Shown here in pieces: positions 44,137 through 52,930 of a stretch of DNA of 64,000 bases. The translations under genes were made by a program, and so were the position numbers. The notes beneath the pieces were generated by a model. The model worked only from the letters and a program-made list of their open reading frames with translations. It was not told where the DNA came from and searched no databases. The DNA comes from JAMXLO01 sp037201625 (GTDB lineage Bacteria > Pseudomonadota > Alphaproteobacteria > Acetobacterales > Acetobacteraceae), in assembly GCA_037201625.1 (NCBI GenBank), contig JBBCGR010000004.1, forward strand, positions 868,001-932,000. Direction: 5' to 3'. The stretch's first letter is position 1. Every line of letters starts with the position of its first letter.

Positions 44137-45024
44137 ATGTCGATGCGTTTTACCGAAATCGGTCAGCAATTGCGTGCCTATCGCCTGGAATCCGGGCTTC
44201 GTGCCGAAGAAATCGCCGCGCGTCTCGGGGTGTCGCGTGCTGCCTTATATCGTTACGAAAAAGGCGAGGTTATCAAGCTCGATACGATCAAGCGGCTGGC
44301 GGAGCTGTTGAAGATCTCGCCGCTGTCGCTGCTGGGAATCGGCGTCGAGTACTACAACCGGCCGATCGGCTACTTCGAGCGGGTCCGCCAGATCGAAGAG
44401 ACGGCCGACCAGATTCTGCAGCTATTCGGGCCGATCTGCTACCTGACGACGTCGGATGCCTATGACAGCGCGCTCGCCGAGGCGTTCGACGAGGCGGCTG
44501 AGCAGACGACGGCGGAGCGGACCGCCATGCGCTCGATGGCGGAGCAGGTCATGGGGATCCTGACCGCCCGCAAGCGTATGTACGCCATCCGCCGGCCCGG
44601 CATCATCGCGATGGTGTCGCTGTCGTCGGTGCAGCGGCTGCTGGAGACCGGCGTGGCGGGAGGCATCCAGGTGTCCGACCGCGTGCGCCGCATCTGCCGC
44701 GACGTGGCGGTGACCGAGGTCGAGAACATGGCGGCGCTGATGGAGGCCGAACCGATGGGCCTGCAATTCGGCCTGCTCACCGCGGCCGAGCCGTCCTCGG
44801 CGTTCAAGATCCTGCGTGCCCGCGATCGCGTCAGCCTGGCGATCAATCCGTTCCGGCCCGATACGCATCCCTCGGCACATACCGGGGTTGCAATGATCAC
44901 CGGAGCGGACGAAGCGATCGCCGCACATCAGCGCGTGGCGGAGGCAAGCTGGCGGGAGGCGCTCAAGGGGCCGGCCGGGGCAAATCGCCTGCGGCAACTG
45001 GTGGCGACGACCATGCCCGCCTGA
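44137..45024 (+). CDS. XRE-family transcriptional regulator with large C-terminal domain
   Basis: 295 residues from ATG 44137 after AAGGGGAAGG (a GTG at 44104 is in frame). N-terminal helix-turn-helix about 5-60: IGQQLRAYRLESGLRAEEIA, RLGVSRAALYRYEKGEVIKL, IKRLAELLKISPLSLLGIG. The rest (about 70-295) is helical and shows no known ligand-binding fold to me; it contains QVMGILTARKRMYAIRRPGI and ALIEAEP-like LMEAEPMGLQFGLLTAAEP. Neighbours: glyoxylate genes upstream, Nudix downstream; it might control hyi-glxR, but this is a guess. Confidence 0.88.
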   Translation: MSMRFTEIGQQLRAYRLESGLRAEEIAARLGVSRAALYRYEKGEVIKLDTIKRLAELLKISPLSLLGIGVEYYNRPIGYFERVRQIEETADQILQLFGPICYLTTSDAYDSALAEAFDEAAEQTTAERTAMRSMAEQVMGILTARKRMYAIRRPGIIAMVSLSSVQRLLETGVAGGIQVSDRVRRICRDVAVTEVENMAALMEAEPMGLQFGLLTAAEPSSAFKILRARDRVSLAINPFRPDTHPSAHTGVAMITGADEAIAAHQRVAEASWREALKGPAGANRLRQLVATTMPA

Positions 45025-45037
45025 GTATACTGGCGGG

Positions 45038-45685
45038 ATGACATCCCGCAGCTTCCCACCCCTGCCGGCGCATTCCGATGTCGAGGTCTGCTCCAACGAG
45101 CGCGTCTGGGACGGGCGGTTTCCGCTCGACCTGGTCCGCTTTCGCCACCGCCGATTCGATGGCGCCATGTCGGGGGTGAAGACGTGGGAGGTCTGGCGGC
45201 GCGGCCGGGCCGCCGCCGTCCTGCCGTACGACCCGGTGGCCGATGCCGTCGTGCTGATCGAGCAGTTCCGCCTGCCGGCGCTGGTCGCCGGCCTGGAGCC
45301 GGTGCTGGTGGAGCTTCCAGCCGGCCTGTGCGACGACGGCGAGACCGCGGAGGTGACGGCGCGGCGCGAGGCGATGGAGGAGATGGGGCTGCCGATCGGT
45401 GCACTGCGGCGGATCGGTGGCTTCCTGCTCACGCCCGGCGGCGCCGATGAGGTCTGCGACCTTTATGCCGGCAGGGTCAGCGTGCCGGCGGCGGACGGCG
45501 AGGGGATCGCGGGCCATGCCGGCATGGTCGACGAGCAGGAAGACATCCGCGTGCGGGTCTGGCCGGCCGATCGCGCGATCGCCGCGGCGCTCGGCGGGCA
45601 CATGACCAATTCGGTGACGCTGATCGGGCTGCTATGGCTCGCCTCGCAGCGTGACGCGCTGCGCAAGGAATGGATGGCGGAATGA
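45038..45685 (+). CDS. Nudix hydrolase, ADP-ribose pyrophosphatase type
   Basis: 215 residues. Complete Nudix box GLCDDGETAEVTARREAMEEMGL split as G-x5-E-x7-R-E-x2-E-E-x-G, preceded by VELPA. The FRLPALVAGLEPVL strand and GGFLLTPGGADEVCDLYAG match ADP-ribose/ADP-sugar pyrophosphatases (NudF type). Its stop overlaps the AlaX start by ATGA. Confidence 0.95.
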   Translation: MTSRSFPPLPAHSDVEVCSNERVWDGRFPLDLVRFRHRRFDGAMSGVKTWEVWRRGRAAAVLPYDPVADAVVLIEQFRLPALVAGLEPVLVELPAGLCDDGETAEVTARREAMEEMGLPIGALRRIGGFLLTPGGADEVCDLYAGRVSVPAADGEGIAGHAGMVDEQEDIRVRVWPADRAIAAALGGHMTNSVTLIGLLWLASQRDALRKEWMAE

Positions 45686-46398
45686 CCGAGAAGCTGTTCC
45701 TCGACGCCCCCCGGATGCGGTCTGCCGCGGCCATCGTGGTGGCGAGCGGGCCGGAGGGCATCGTGCTGGATCGCACCGTGTTCTATGCGCGCTCCGGTGG
45801 CCAGCCCGGCGATGTCGGCACGCTGCGCTGGTCGGGCGGCGAGACCGCCATCGTCGACACCGTGAAAGGGGAGGGCGAGGCGATCCTGCACGTGGCGGCA
45901 CCGGACGCGGTCTTGCCGCCCGCCGGGACCCAGGTGGAAGGGGAGATCGACTGGGACCGCCGCCACCGGCTGATGCGCATGCACACCGCGCTGCACCTGC
46001 TGTGCAGCCTGATCAAGGGCGCCGCAGTCACCGGCGGATCGGTCGGCGCCGACCGCTCGCGGCTCGATTTTGATCTGCCCAACCCGCCACCCAAGGAGGT
46101 GGTCGAGGCCGGGCTGAACGCGCTGATCGAGGCGGACCATCCGGTGCGAATCGAATGGGTGGATGAGGCGGTGCTGGACGCCGATCCGGGTCTGGTGCGC
46201 ACCATGTCGGTGACGCCGCCGCGCGGGTCGGGCCGGCTGCGGCTGATGCGGATCGGCGAGGGCGACACTCAAGTGGACTTGCAGCCCTGTGGCGGCACGC
46301 ATGTCGCCCGGACCGGCGAGATCGGCCGCGTGACGGTGGTCAAGATCGAGAACAAGGGGCGGCAGAACCGGCGGATCATCATCGCGCCGGCGGGGTGA
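45682..46398 (+). CDS. alaX: Trans-acting alanyl-tRNA editing protein (AlaX type)
   Basis: Free-standing editing domain that deacylates Ser- or Gly-mischarged tRNA-Ala. 238 residues from ATG 45682 overlapping the Nudix stop (ATGA); an ATG at 45670 would add four residues. Zinc ligands: H-x3-H in RMHTALHLLCSL (about 101-105) and C-x3-H in PCGGTHVARTGEIG (about 203-207). Starts with a glycyl-rich FYARSGGQPGDVGTL strand typical of AlaXM. Coupling with a Nudix enzyme has no known logic. Confidence 0.94.
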   Translation: MTEKLFLDAPRMRSAAAIVVASGPEGIVLDRTVFYARSGGQPGDVGTLRWSGGETAIVDTVKGEGEAILHVAAPDAVLPPAGTQVEGEIDWDRRHRLMRMHTALHLLCSLIKGAAVTGGSVGADRSRLDFDLPNPPPKEVVEAGLNALIEADHPVRIEWVDEAVLDADPGLVRTMSVTPPRGSGRLRLMRIGEGDTQVDLQPCGGTHVARTGEIGRVTVVKIENKGRQNRRIIIAPAG

Positions 46399-46402
46399 CG
46401 CG

Positions 46403-48031
46403 TCACCGGCGGCCACCGCTCGGCGGCGGCGGCGCGGGCGATGGCGTTGGTGATGGCGCCGGGGAAGGTGACGGCGCAGGTGTCGGTGCGGGCGCGGCCG
46501 TTGGTGACGGCGCAGGAGTCGGTGGGGATGGCGTTGGGGCCGGTGAGGGCGCCGGCGCAGGCGAAGGGGCTGGTGACGGCCCGGGGGAAGGTGCGGGGGA
46601 AGGTGCGGGTGACGGTGCAGGCGCAGCAGCCGGAGCGGGCGTCGTGGCCGATGTGGGCGTGGCCACCGCGAACGAATTCACCACGGTGTCGAGGAAGCGG
46701 AAGAACAGCTCTACCCCGTAGCCCACCAGGAACGCGGTCGCGAGCGGCGACACAGCCATGTCGCGCACCGGGTTGAACAGGCCAGCCACCGCGCCTGCGA
46801 TGATCGCGGTGATCAGTCGTGCCGAATCGGCGAATGACGGGTGGTACGTGCGGCTGCGCACGGTCTCGCTGAACCGCCGCAGCCGATAGGCATAGGCGCC
46901 GAGCAGCGCATACAGGATCGGCAGCCCCTGCGCCGCCAGTGCGCCGATCGTCGCGCCATAGCTCTTCTGCACGTTCACCGCATAATCGCGGACCCTCTGC
47001 CAAGTCTGAACCTTGCACAGGAACTCGGCCGTGAAGTTGCGCAGCGTCGGACGCAGCTCGAACAGGTCGTTCAGTGGCGGCTTGTCCGATTTCAGCAGCG
47101 CCTCGGTCTGTTTCGCCTCGGCCTCACTGCGCAGCCAGCAGGTCCCGAATTGATCGCATTCAGAAAATGCAATGAACGCGTTGAGCTTGTTGGCGCGGCT
47201 GTGGCTTCCGCGCAGTGCGATGGCAAAACCCTGGATCTGGTCGAGTTCCGTCTGCTTGGGCACGAAATCCTTCGGTCCAGGTCCTTCGTCGAGTGACAGG
47301 CAGGGCGTGTTGGAGAAGTCAGTACGCACTTCACCGATCGTGCCCCTCAGCTTGATCGCAAGCTCATTGCCGGCCGCGAGCTCCTCCTTCAACTGGTTGG
47401 CGATATGCTCGGCGGTGAACAGAAGCACCGAGATGCACACGGTCAGGATGGCCCAGAAGATGGCGCAGCGTTCGTCCCGCTTGAGCGCGCGCCACGTGCG
47501 GGGCGAGCGGCAGGCCTTGATCGTGTCGGCGGTGACGTCGCCGAGCAGCCGGGCGAGGGTGGCATAGGCACCATAGAACCGGATCCTGCTGTCATCGCTG
47601 GGTGCGATGCGGCCAGCAGACTGTGCGGCGATCAGGTCGGCGCGCACCGTCTGCGGCACGTCTGTGCCACTCTCGGACGCGAATTTCAGCAGATACTCCG
47701 AGTTCACCAGCGCGCGGGAATACGGATCGCCCGGCGCCGCCCCCGGATCGTCGTCCAGCGTGGCCGCCAGCGTCGCCAGCCGGCGATAGGCGTCGTACAG
47801 CGCCACGCCGGTTGCCGGCGCAAGCACGCCGTTGTTGTCGGCAAGTTCCTTCCTGGCCGTCAGGATCGTCGCGTCCAATCCGTCGGGAATGGCGATGCCA
47901 GCGCGGGAGAGCCGCCGCAGCAGCCTCAGCGCATCCTGCAACGTCCTCTCCGGTTCGCTCCGGTTCGGCCGGCCGAACATCGCCAGCCGCAGGCCCAGCC
48001 AGGATACGATACGGTCAAGCAACGTCCGCAT
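46403..48031 (-). CDS. Unknown membrane protein with Pro/Ala/Ser tail
   Basis: 542 residues from ATG 48031 (the frame stays open to 48259). Cytosolic helical N-terminus (1-185), one helix at about 189-206 (AIFWAILTVCISVLLFTAEH), a soluble loop with two or three Cys (C244, C292, C298), then three hydrophobic segments at about 360-382, 404-420 and 426-446 (GLPILYALLGAYAYRLRRFS; SPLATAFLVGYGVELFFRF). After the last helix residues ~456-542 are nearly only Pro, Ala, Ser and Thr (APSPAPSP-type repeats), ending SGGRR. The C-terminal membrane block resembles one I recall from uncharacterised proteobacterial proteins; no family name is claimed. Alone, convergent with alaX 4 bp away. Confidence 0.82.
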   Translation of the reverse strand: MRTLLDRIVSWLGLRLAMFGRPNRSEPERTLQDALRLLRRLSRAGIAIPDGLDATILTARKELADNNGVLAPATGVALYDAYRRLATLAATLDDDPGAAPGDPYSRALVNSEYLLKFASESGTDVPQTVRADLIAAQSAGRIAPSDDSRIRFYGAYATLARLLGDVTADTIKACRSPRTWRALKRDERCAIFWAILTVCISVLLFTAEHIANQLKEELAAGNELAIKLRGTIGEVRTDFSNTPCLSLDEGPGPKDFVPKQTELDQIQGFAIALRGSHSRANKLNAFIAFSECDQFGTCWLRSEAEAKQTEALLKSDKPPLNDLFELRPTLRNFTAEFLCKVQTWQRVRDYAVNVQKSYGATIGALAAQGLPILYALLGAYAYRLRRFSETVRSRTYHPSFADSARLITAIIAGAVAGLFNPVRDMAVSPLATAFLVGYGVELFFRFLDTVVNSFAVATPTSATTPAPAAAPAPSPAPSPAPSPGPSPAPSPAPAPSPAPTPSPPTPAPSPTAAPAPTPAPSPSPAPSPTPSPAPPPPSGGRR

Positions 48032-48578
48032 GGTGGGTGATCCCCATTGTTCGGTGCCGCCCCGGTGGGCGCCCGCACTGGTTCGAGACCGGAACAATAC
48101 ATCCGGCACGCGGCTCGCTGCACCGTCGTGCCTGACGATGCGGCATTGCGGTACCGGACCATTGCCGCACGGTGCGGGCGGCATGGCGGCGATGTCTATG
48201 ACATACGTCACACTGCAGCCGCGGGCATAATTGCAAAGGCGACGGTGGTTGGTCGGCATGCCGCCTCAATCGCCTGAACAGCGAAGCCAATGACGGAGAT
48301 GGCAGTGCCGCCGGATGGCGGGTCATCTCACGCAGCGCGCAGAGGTGCGCAGAGAAGGCTCCTGGGATCACCGCCTTCGCGAGGCGCCCACTGGCTTTCT
48401 CTGCGACCTCCGCTCCCCCTCCGCGAAACAAGCCGGCCGCCCACGGCACGAGCCCACCCCGCTGGACCGTGGCAAGCGACTGCCGTGCCGCCATGGCCCC
48501 GCCATGCCCCCCGGCCGTTGACTCGCCGCCACTTGTGAAGACACTGCGTCGCCCGCGCCGGCAGAGGGGAAGGTGACG
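48032..48578. other. 547-bp gap with a palindromic 'gcgcagag' element
   Basis: No convincing gene. At 48327-48358 the sequence CTCACGCAGCGCGCAGAGG/TGCGCAGAGAAGG and at 48395-48427 CTTTCTCTGCGACCTCCGC/TCCCCCTCCGCGAA form an imperfect inverted repeat around a 36-bp centre, the same type of element as after clpA. The remainder should hold promoters for the divergent membrane-protein and sulfurtransferase genes. Confidence 0.55.
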
Positions 48579-49424
48579 ATGGGACCGTTGGTGACGACCG
48601 AGTGGCTGGCCGCAGAACTTGGCAGGCCTGACCTCGTGATCTTCGATGCGACGAAATACCTGCCGAACGAGCCCAAGGACGGCCGCGCGGAATTCCTGCG
48701 CGCCCATATCCCGGGCGCGCGCTATTTCGATATCGACGCAATCGCCGATCCCGATACGGACCTGCCGCACATGGTGCCAACCCCAGGCCGCTTCGCCCGC
48801 CTGATGGGCGCGCTCGGCGTCTCCAACGCGTCGCGCATCGTGTTCTATGACCAGAAGGGCCTGGCCTCCGCCGCGCGCGGCTGGTGGCTCATGGGGCTGT
48901 TCGGCCACGACAACGCCGCGGTGCTCGATGGCGGATTGCCGAAATGGCTGCGCGAGGAGCGCCCGAGCGAGGCCGGCGAACCCGCCGCGCCGACACCGGC
49001 CGCCTATCGCCCCGACTATCGGGCCGCACGGCTGCGCGGCATCGGCGACGTGCTGCGCAATGTGGAAAGCGGTGCCGAGCTGGTGCTGGACGCGCGTGCC
49101 GCCGGGCGCTTCACCGGCGAGGTCCCCGAACCGCGCGCCGGCATGCGCAGCGGCCATATCCCCGGTTCGGCAAGCCTGCCCTACACCGACCTGCTCAACG
49201 CCGACGGCACGTTCCGCCCCCCCGCCGATGTGCGTGCGCGCCTGGCGCAGGCCGGCGTCGATGGTGTCCGCCCGGTGGTGACAAGCTGCGGTTCGGGTGT
49301 CACCGCCTGCATCCTCACGCTCGGACTGCGCGTCGCCGGGCTTCCCGAGGGTGCGGTCTACGACGGTTCATGGACCGAATGGGGCGGCCGCCCCGACACA
49401 CCGGTGGAGACGAAGCAGGTATGA
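48579..49424 (+). CDS. sseA: Sulfurtransferase (3-mercaptopyruvate type)
   Basis: Two rhodanese domains, 281 residues from ATG 48579 after AGGGGAAGG (GTG at 48573 also possible). Domain 1 (about 1-130): LVTTEWLAAELGRPDLVIFD, FLRAHIPGARYFDIDAIADP. Domain 2 carries the active loop TSCGSGVTACILTL with the catalytic Cys near 236; CGSGVTA is typical of mercaptopyruvate rather than thiosulfate sulfurtransferases. Overlaps metC by ATGA, so both act in sulfur amino acid metabolism (inference). Confidence 0.95.
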   Translation: MGPLVTTEWLAAELGRPDLVIFDATKYLPNEPKDGRAEFLRAHIPGARYFDIDAIADPDTDLPHMVPTPGRFARLMGALGVSNASRIVFYDQKGLASAARGWWLMGLFGHDNAAVLDGGLPKWLREERPSEAGEPAAPTPAAYRPDYRAARLRGIGDVLRNVESGAELVLDARAAGRFTGEVPEPRAGMRSGHIPGSASLPYTDLLNADGTFRPPADVRARLAQAGVDGVRPVVTSCGSGVTACILTLGLRVAGLPEGAVYDGSWTEWGGRPDTPVETKQV

Positions 49425-50617
49425 CCGATACCCCGAAGCGCGGGTTCCGCACACGGCTTTCGCATACCGGGCGCGCGGGCAAGAGCGTGCATGGCTTCGT
49501 CAATCCACCCCTGCTGCGTGGCTCGACGGTGCTGTACCCGACCTTCGCGGAACGCCGCGCGACGGCGGGGCGGCGCGGCGAACGCGTGCTGTCCTATGGC
49601 CTGGGCGGGTCGCAGACCCACTGGGCGCTGGAGGACGTGATGGCGGAGGTGGAAGGCGGCACGCATTGCGCCATCGTCTGCTCCGGACTGGCCGCTGTGA
49701 CCACGCCGCTGCTGGCCTTCCTCAAGGCCGGCGACCACTGCCTGGTGCCCGACAGCGTCTACGGGCCGGCACGCAATTTCTGCGAGGGCATGCTGAAACG
49801 CTACGGCGTGGAGACCACGTTCTATGATCCTCTCATCAATGCGGCGGGCGTCGCCGCGCTGATGCGCGACAATACCACGGTTGTGTATACGGAAAGTCCC
49901 GGCAGCCACACGTTCGAGGTGCAGGACGTTCCGGCGATCGCCCAGGTGGCGCATGCGCGCGGCGCCAAGGTGCTGATGGACAACACCTGGGGCATCCATT
50001 TCTTCCAGCCGTTTCGTCACGGCGTCGACGTCTCGATCCAGGCGGCGACGAAATATCCAGCCGGGCACTCTGACGTCCTGATCGGCGCCGTCACGGTGAA
50101 CAGCGACGCCGACTGGCAGACGCTGAACGCCGCGATGCGGGGGCTCGGTCAATATGCCAGCCCGGATGATTGCTGGCTGACCCTGCGCGGCCTGCGTACG
50201 ATGGGCGTTCGGCTGGCGCAACAGATGGATTCCGGCATCGAGGTGGCGCACTGGCTGAGCCGGCGACCCGAGGTCAAGCAGGTGCTGCATCCGGCGCTGC
50301 CCGGCGCGCCCGGCCATGCGATCTGGAAGCGAGACTTCACCGGCGCGTGCAGCCTGTTCGGCGTGGAGTTCCAGCCGAGCTACTCGGCCGAGAGCACGCA
50401 CGCCTTTGCCGAGGCGCTGGAGCTGTTCGGGATCGGCGCCTCGTGGGGCGGGTTCGAAAGCCTGGCGCTGCCGACGACCGGCTTTGTGACGCGCACGGCG
50501 AGTTCGGCGAAGTTCGAGGGGCCGCTGGTGCGGCTGCATATCGGCCTGGAGGACGTAGCCGATCTGATCGCAGACCTGGAGCAGGCGCTGCAGGTGTTGC
50601 GGTCGTTCGGACGGTAG
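49421..50617 (+). CDS. metC: Cystathionine beta-lyase
   Basis: PLP-dependent Cys/Met metabolism enzyme splitting cystathionine to homocysteine, pyruvate and ammonia. 398 residues from ATG 49421. Visible: HGFVNPPLLRGSTVLYPTF, SYGLGGSQTHWALEDVM, CSGLAAVTTPLLAFLKAGD, YTESPGSHTFEVQDV, MDNTWGIHFFQPF, PLP Lys in QAATKYPAGHSDVLIGAV (about 211), and GASWGGFESLALP, which favours MetC over MetB/MetZ. Translationally coupled to the sulfurtransferase. Confidence 0.95.
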   Translation: MTDTPKRGFRTRLSHTGRAGKSVHGFVNPPLLRGSTVLYPTFAERRATAGRRGERVLSYGLGGSQTHWALEDVMAEVEGGTHCAIVCSGLAAVTTPLLAFLKAGDHCLVPDSVYGPARNFCEGMLKRYGVETTFYDPLINAAGVAALMRDNTTVVYTESPGSHTFEVQDVPAIAQVAHARGAKVLMDNTWGIHFFQPFRHGVDVSIQAATKYPAGHSDVLIGAVTVNSDADWQTLNAAMRGLGQYASPDDCWLTLRGLRTMGVRLAQQMDSGIEVAHWLSRRPEVKQVLHPALPGAPGHAIWKRDFTGACSLFGVEFQPSYSAESTHAFAEALELFGIGASWGGFESLALPTTGFVTRTASSAKFEGPLVRLHIGLEDVADLIADLEQALQVLRSFGR

Positions 50618-50669
50618 AGGGGGATCCGCTCAGGTGGATTAACCGGAGCGAATCGCGCTCTGGCCGCTG

Positions 50670-51563
50670 CTACACCATCGCCACGGGCCGCACCGGCGAT
50701 CCCGTGGCGCCGCGGAACTTGGTCGCCAGCAGAATGAAGCAGAAGCTTCCCACGCCGTCGCGCGCCAGGTCCTCCAGCGCCAGGTTCTCGATCAGATACA
50801 CCCCGGCCTCGGCCAGTGCGTGCTGGTGCACCGGCATCGCGAGGCCGTGGTTCGGATTGGGCAGCACCTCGACCGCCATGTTGTCGCAGCCGATCGCGGT
50901 GACGCCGCGCTCGATCAGCCAGCGCGCACCTGGCAGGTCGATGCCCGGTTCGCCCTGCAGATAGCGCGCGTTGTCGATGCCGAAATAGCGCCCCCAGCCG
51001 GTGCGGATCAGCGCGATGTCGCCGGGCTCCAGAGCCACGCCGGCGGCATCGGCGGCGCGGGCGAGTTCGTCGGGCGTGACGACGCGTCCTGGGTTGAGGT
51101 GCTGGCCGCCGTCGCAGCCGGCGACGTCGAGCAGCACGCCGCGGGTGATCATCGGCGGCGCGTGCTCGATGCCGAGACGCTCGAGGCCCCAGTCGGTCAC
51201 CGTGTCCGCCGCCGACAATCCGTTGTACAGCCGGTCGCCTTTGGAGAAATGCCCCAGAGCGTCGATATGCGTGCCGACATGGGCGGTCATCTCGATGCGC
51301 TCGACATTGGCACCGGCATCGTTGGTGGCGCCCATCGCTCGGCGCCGCTTGATCGAGTCGCGCCACGACGCCCAGATCGACAGCAGGAACGGCGTCTGGT
51401 TCGGCGCCATATACGGCGCGCCGACGCCGATCTCGTGGCTCACGTCGTAGACGCGGCCCTCGCGCACGGATTGCAGCGCCGCCAGCCGCTTCTCGACGGT
51501 CAGCAGGTTCGCCGCACCGATCTGATCGGCCGGTCCCCAACGCGAGTGGTCGTGCACGTTCAT
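50670..51563 (-). CDS. Cyclase family protein (kynurenine formamidase-like)
   Basis: Putative metal-dependent hydrolase, 297 residues. Start ATG 51563 overlaps the stop of the methyltransferase (ATGA). Family motif H-x-G-T-H-x-D as MTAHVGTHIDALGHFSKGD, plus GVLLDVAGCDGG, ALIRTGWGRYF, IGCDNMAVEVLPNP and a final CFILLATKFRGATGSPVRP. Family members include kynurenine formamidase and isatin hydrolase; substrate unknown. Confidence 0.93.
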   Translation of the reverse strand: MNVHDHSRWGPADQIGAANLLTVEKRLAALQSVREGRVYDVSHEIGVGAPYMAPNQTPFLLSIWASWRDSIKRRRAMGATNDAGANVERIEMTAHVGTHIDALGHFSKGDRLYNGLSAADTVTDWGLERLGIEHAPPMITRGVLLDVAGCDGGQHLNPGRVVTPDELARAADAAGVALEPGDIALIRTGWGRYFGIDNARYLQGEPGIDLPGARWLIERGVTAIGCDNMAVEVLPNPNHGLAMPVHQHALAEAGVYLIENLALEDLARDGVGSFCFILLATKFRGATGSPVRPVAMV

Positions 51564-52480
51564 TGTTTCCTCCGAAACCAGGGCGTTCCCCGCAACCAGG
51601 CGCGTCCGCGCGGCGGCGCAGCCACCGGCGGCAGGCTGGCCCGGGCCGTGTCGATACCGGCGGCACGCATCAGTTCGCCGAACCGTGCGCCTCGCAACAT
51701 GCTTACATTCTCCGCCACTGGATGCCAAAGCCGGGCGATCAGGGCATCGGTGCCGACGGCCGTGGCGGGCCCGTGTTCGAGCAGGAATGCCCAGCTTCGT
51801 CCCGGCAGGGCGATGACGTTGAAGCCGGCCGGCCCGAAGATCGCGCCTGCGCCGGCCAGCGAATAGGACACGATATGGCCGCGGCCGCGCGGATCGAGAT
51901 AGCGCGGATCCTCGTGCTCCACGAAGTCCGGCTGACCGGAGTTGATGAGATACAGCGAGCCGGGCCGTGACACGGCGGCAAGGTCGGCCGCCAGCCGCCG
52001 CAACGCCGCTGGTGCGAGGTGCTCGATCACCTCGATGCAGACGCCGGCATCGAAGATCCTTCCGGCATCCGCCAGCGTACCGATCGTGTAGTTCGGGTTG
52101 GCGGTGCGATGCGGCTGCGGCGGCGGGTAAAGCTCCACCGCGTGGAAGCGGTCGATCGCCTCGGGCAGCAGCACCTCCAGCGCGTCGAGCAGCCAACCGG
52201 TGCCGGCACCGACATCGACGAAGGCGCCGATCGGAATGCGGCAATAGGCGATGACCTCGGCCACGCGCAGCAGCGCGGGACCGAAGCAGCGCTCGCGGGC
52301 CGCACCCAGTTCGTTCTGCCAGTATTCCCCGCCGTAGGACGTCGCTGCGCCGGCCTCGGCGAGCGCCAGGAACTCGGGATCGGCGAACAGCGAGAGGCAG
52401 GCGCCGCAGCGGAAATACGCCACGCCGTCGACGTCGCGATAGGGCCTCGCACCGTTCGCCTCGCAGACAGCGCAGCGCAT
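51560..52480 (-). CDS. Class I SAM methyltransferase with N-terminal zinc ribbon
   Basis: 306 residues from ATG 52480. N-terminal CxxC pairs CAVCEANG and FRCGACLSLF form a small zinc ribbon, then a Rossmann methyltransferase core with GAFVDVGAGTGWLLDALE (motif I) and CIEVIEHLAPAALRRL (motif IV-like). The Cys ribbon plus 'IEHL' type resembles methyltransferases that act on sugars or small molecules in secondary or cell-surface pathways. Overlaps the cyclase by ATGA. Acceptor unknown. Confidence 0.92.
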   Translation of the reverse strand: MRCAVCEANGARPYRDVDGVAYFRCGACLSLFADPEFLALAEAGAATSYGGEYWQNELGAARERCFGPALLRVAEVIAYCRIPIGAFVDVGAGTGWLLDALEVLLPEAIDRFHAVELYPPPQPHRTANPNYTIGTLADAGRIFDAGVCIEVIEHLAPAALRRLAADLAAVSRPGSLYLINSGQPDFVEHEDPRYLDPRGRGHIVSYSLAGAGAIFGPAGFNVIALPGRSWAFLLEHGPATAVGTDALIARLWHPVAENVSMLRGARFGELMRAAGIDTARASLPPVAAPPRGRAWLRGTPWFRRKQ

Positions 52481-52592
52481 CGGTCTCGCTCCCGGTATTC
52501 CTGCGCGATTTCCGCGTGAAGTGTGAACCAGGTCAATGACCGGCCTGCTGGGGCACGCATGAATGGCGCACGCCCGAAGAGAGAGACCTGCC

Positions 52593-52841
52593 ATGTTGGA
52601 TGCCATTCAGATCGCTGCGCCCGATGTCGCCCGGCGCGAACTGCGTGAGTACCTGCGGATCGCCGAGGGTGTGGGCATGGACCCTGACCGTCAGCGCCGG
52701 TCGCTCCGGCTGTCGCGCGACGACTGGCAGCGCTGGCTCGGGATCCTGCACGACGCCCCGCTGCCGCCGCATCCCGAATTGCCGGTGCTGCTGCGCCATC
52801 TCGGGTATCTGACCAGCCGGCTGGATCGCGCCGCGGCCTGA
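52593..52841 (+). CDS. Small conserved-looking hypothetical protein
   Basis: 82 residues from ATG 52593 after AAGAGAGAGA. Highly charged and helical: AAPDVARRELREYLRIAEGV, DRQRRSLRLSRDDWQRWLGI, PELPVLLRHLGYLTSRLDRA. No signal peptide, zinc site or known fold recognised; the layout (short helices with Trp/Arg) would suit a nucleic-acid or protein-binding adaptor. Divergent from the methyltransferase, 112 bp apart. Confidence 0.65.
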   Translation: MLDAIQIAAPDVARRELREYLRIAEGVGMDPDRQRRSLRLSRDDWQRWLGILHDAPLPPHPELPVLLRHLGYLTSRLDRAAA

Positions 52842-52930
52842 GATTGCATTCGACCACGCATGAGAGGGGGATGCTGGTTCCGCCCGTCGCACTGCCCTAG
52901 AACCTTGCCGGATCAGCCTGGAGTGGACCG

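Noticed and set aside
46395..46721. Gly/Ala/Asp/Glu-rich plus-strand frame (PE_PGRS-like look)
   Set aside because: It is the opposite strand of the Pro/Ala/Ser tail of the membrane protein; the repeat composition comes from that.
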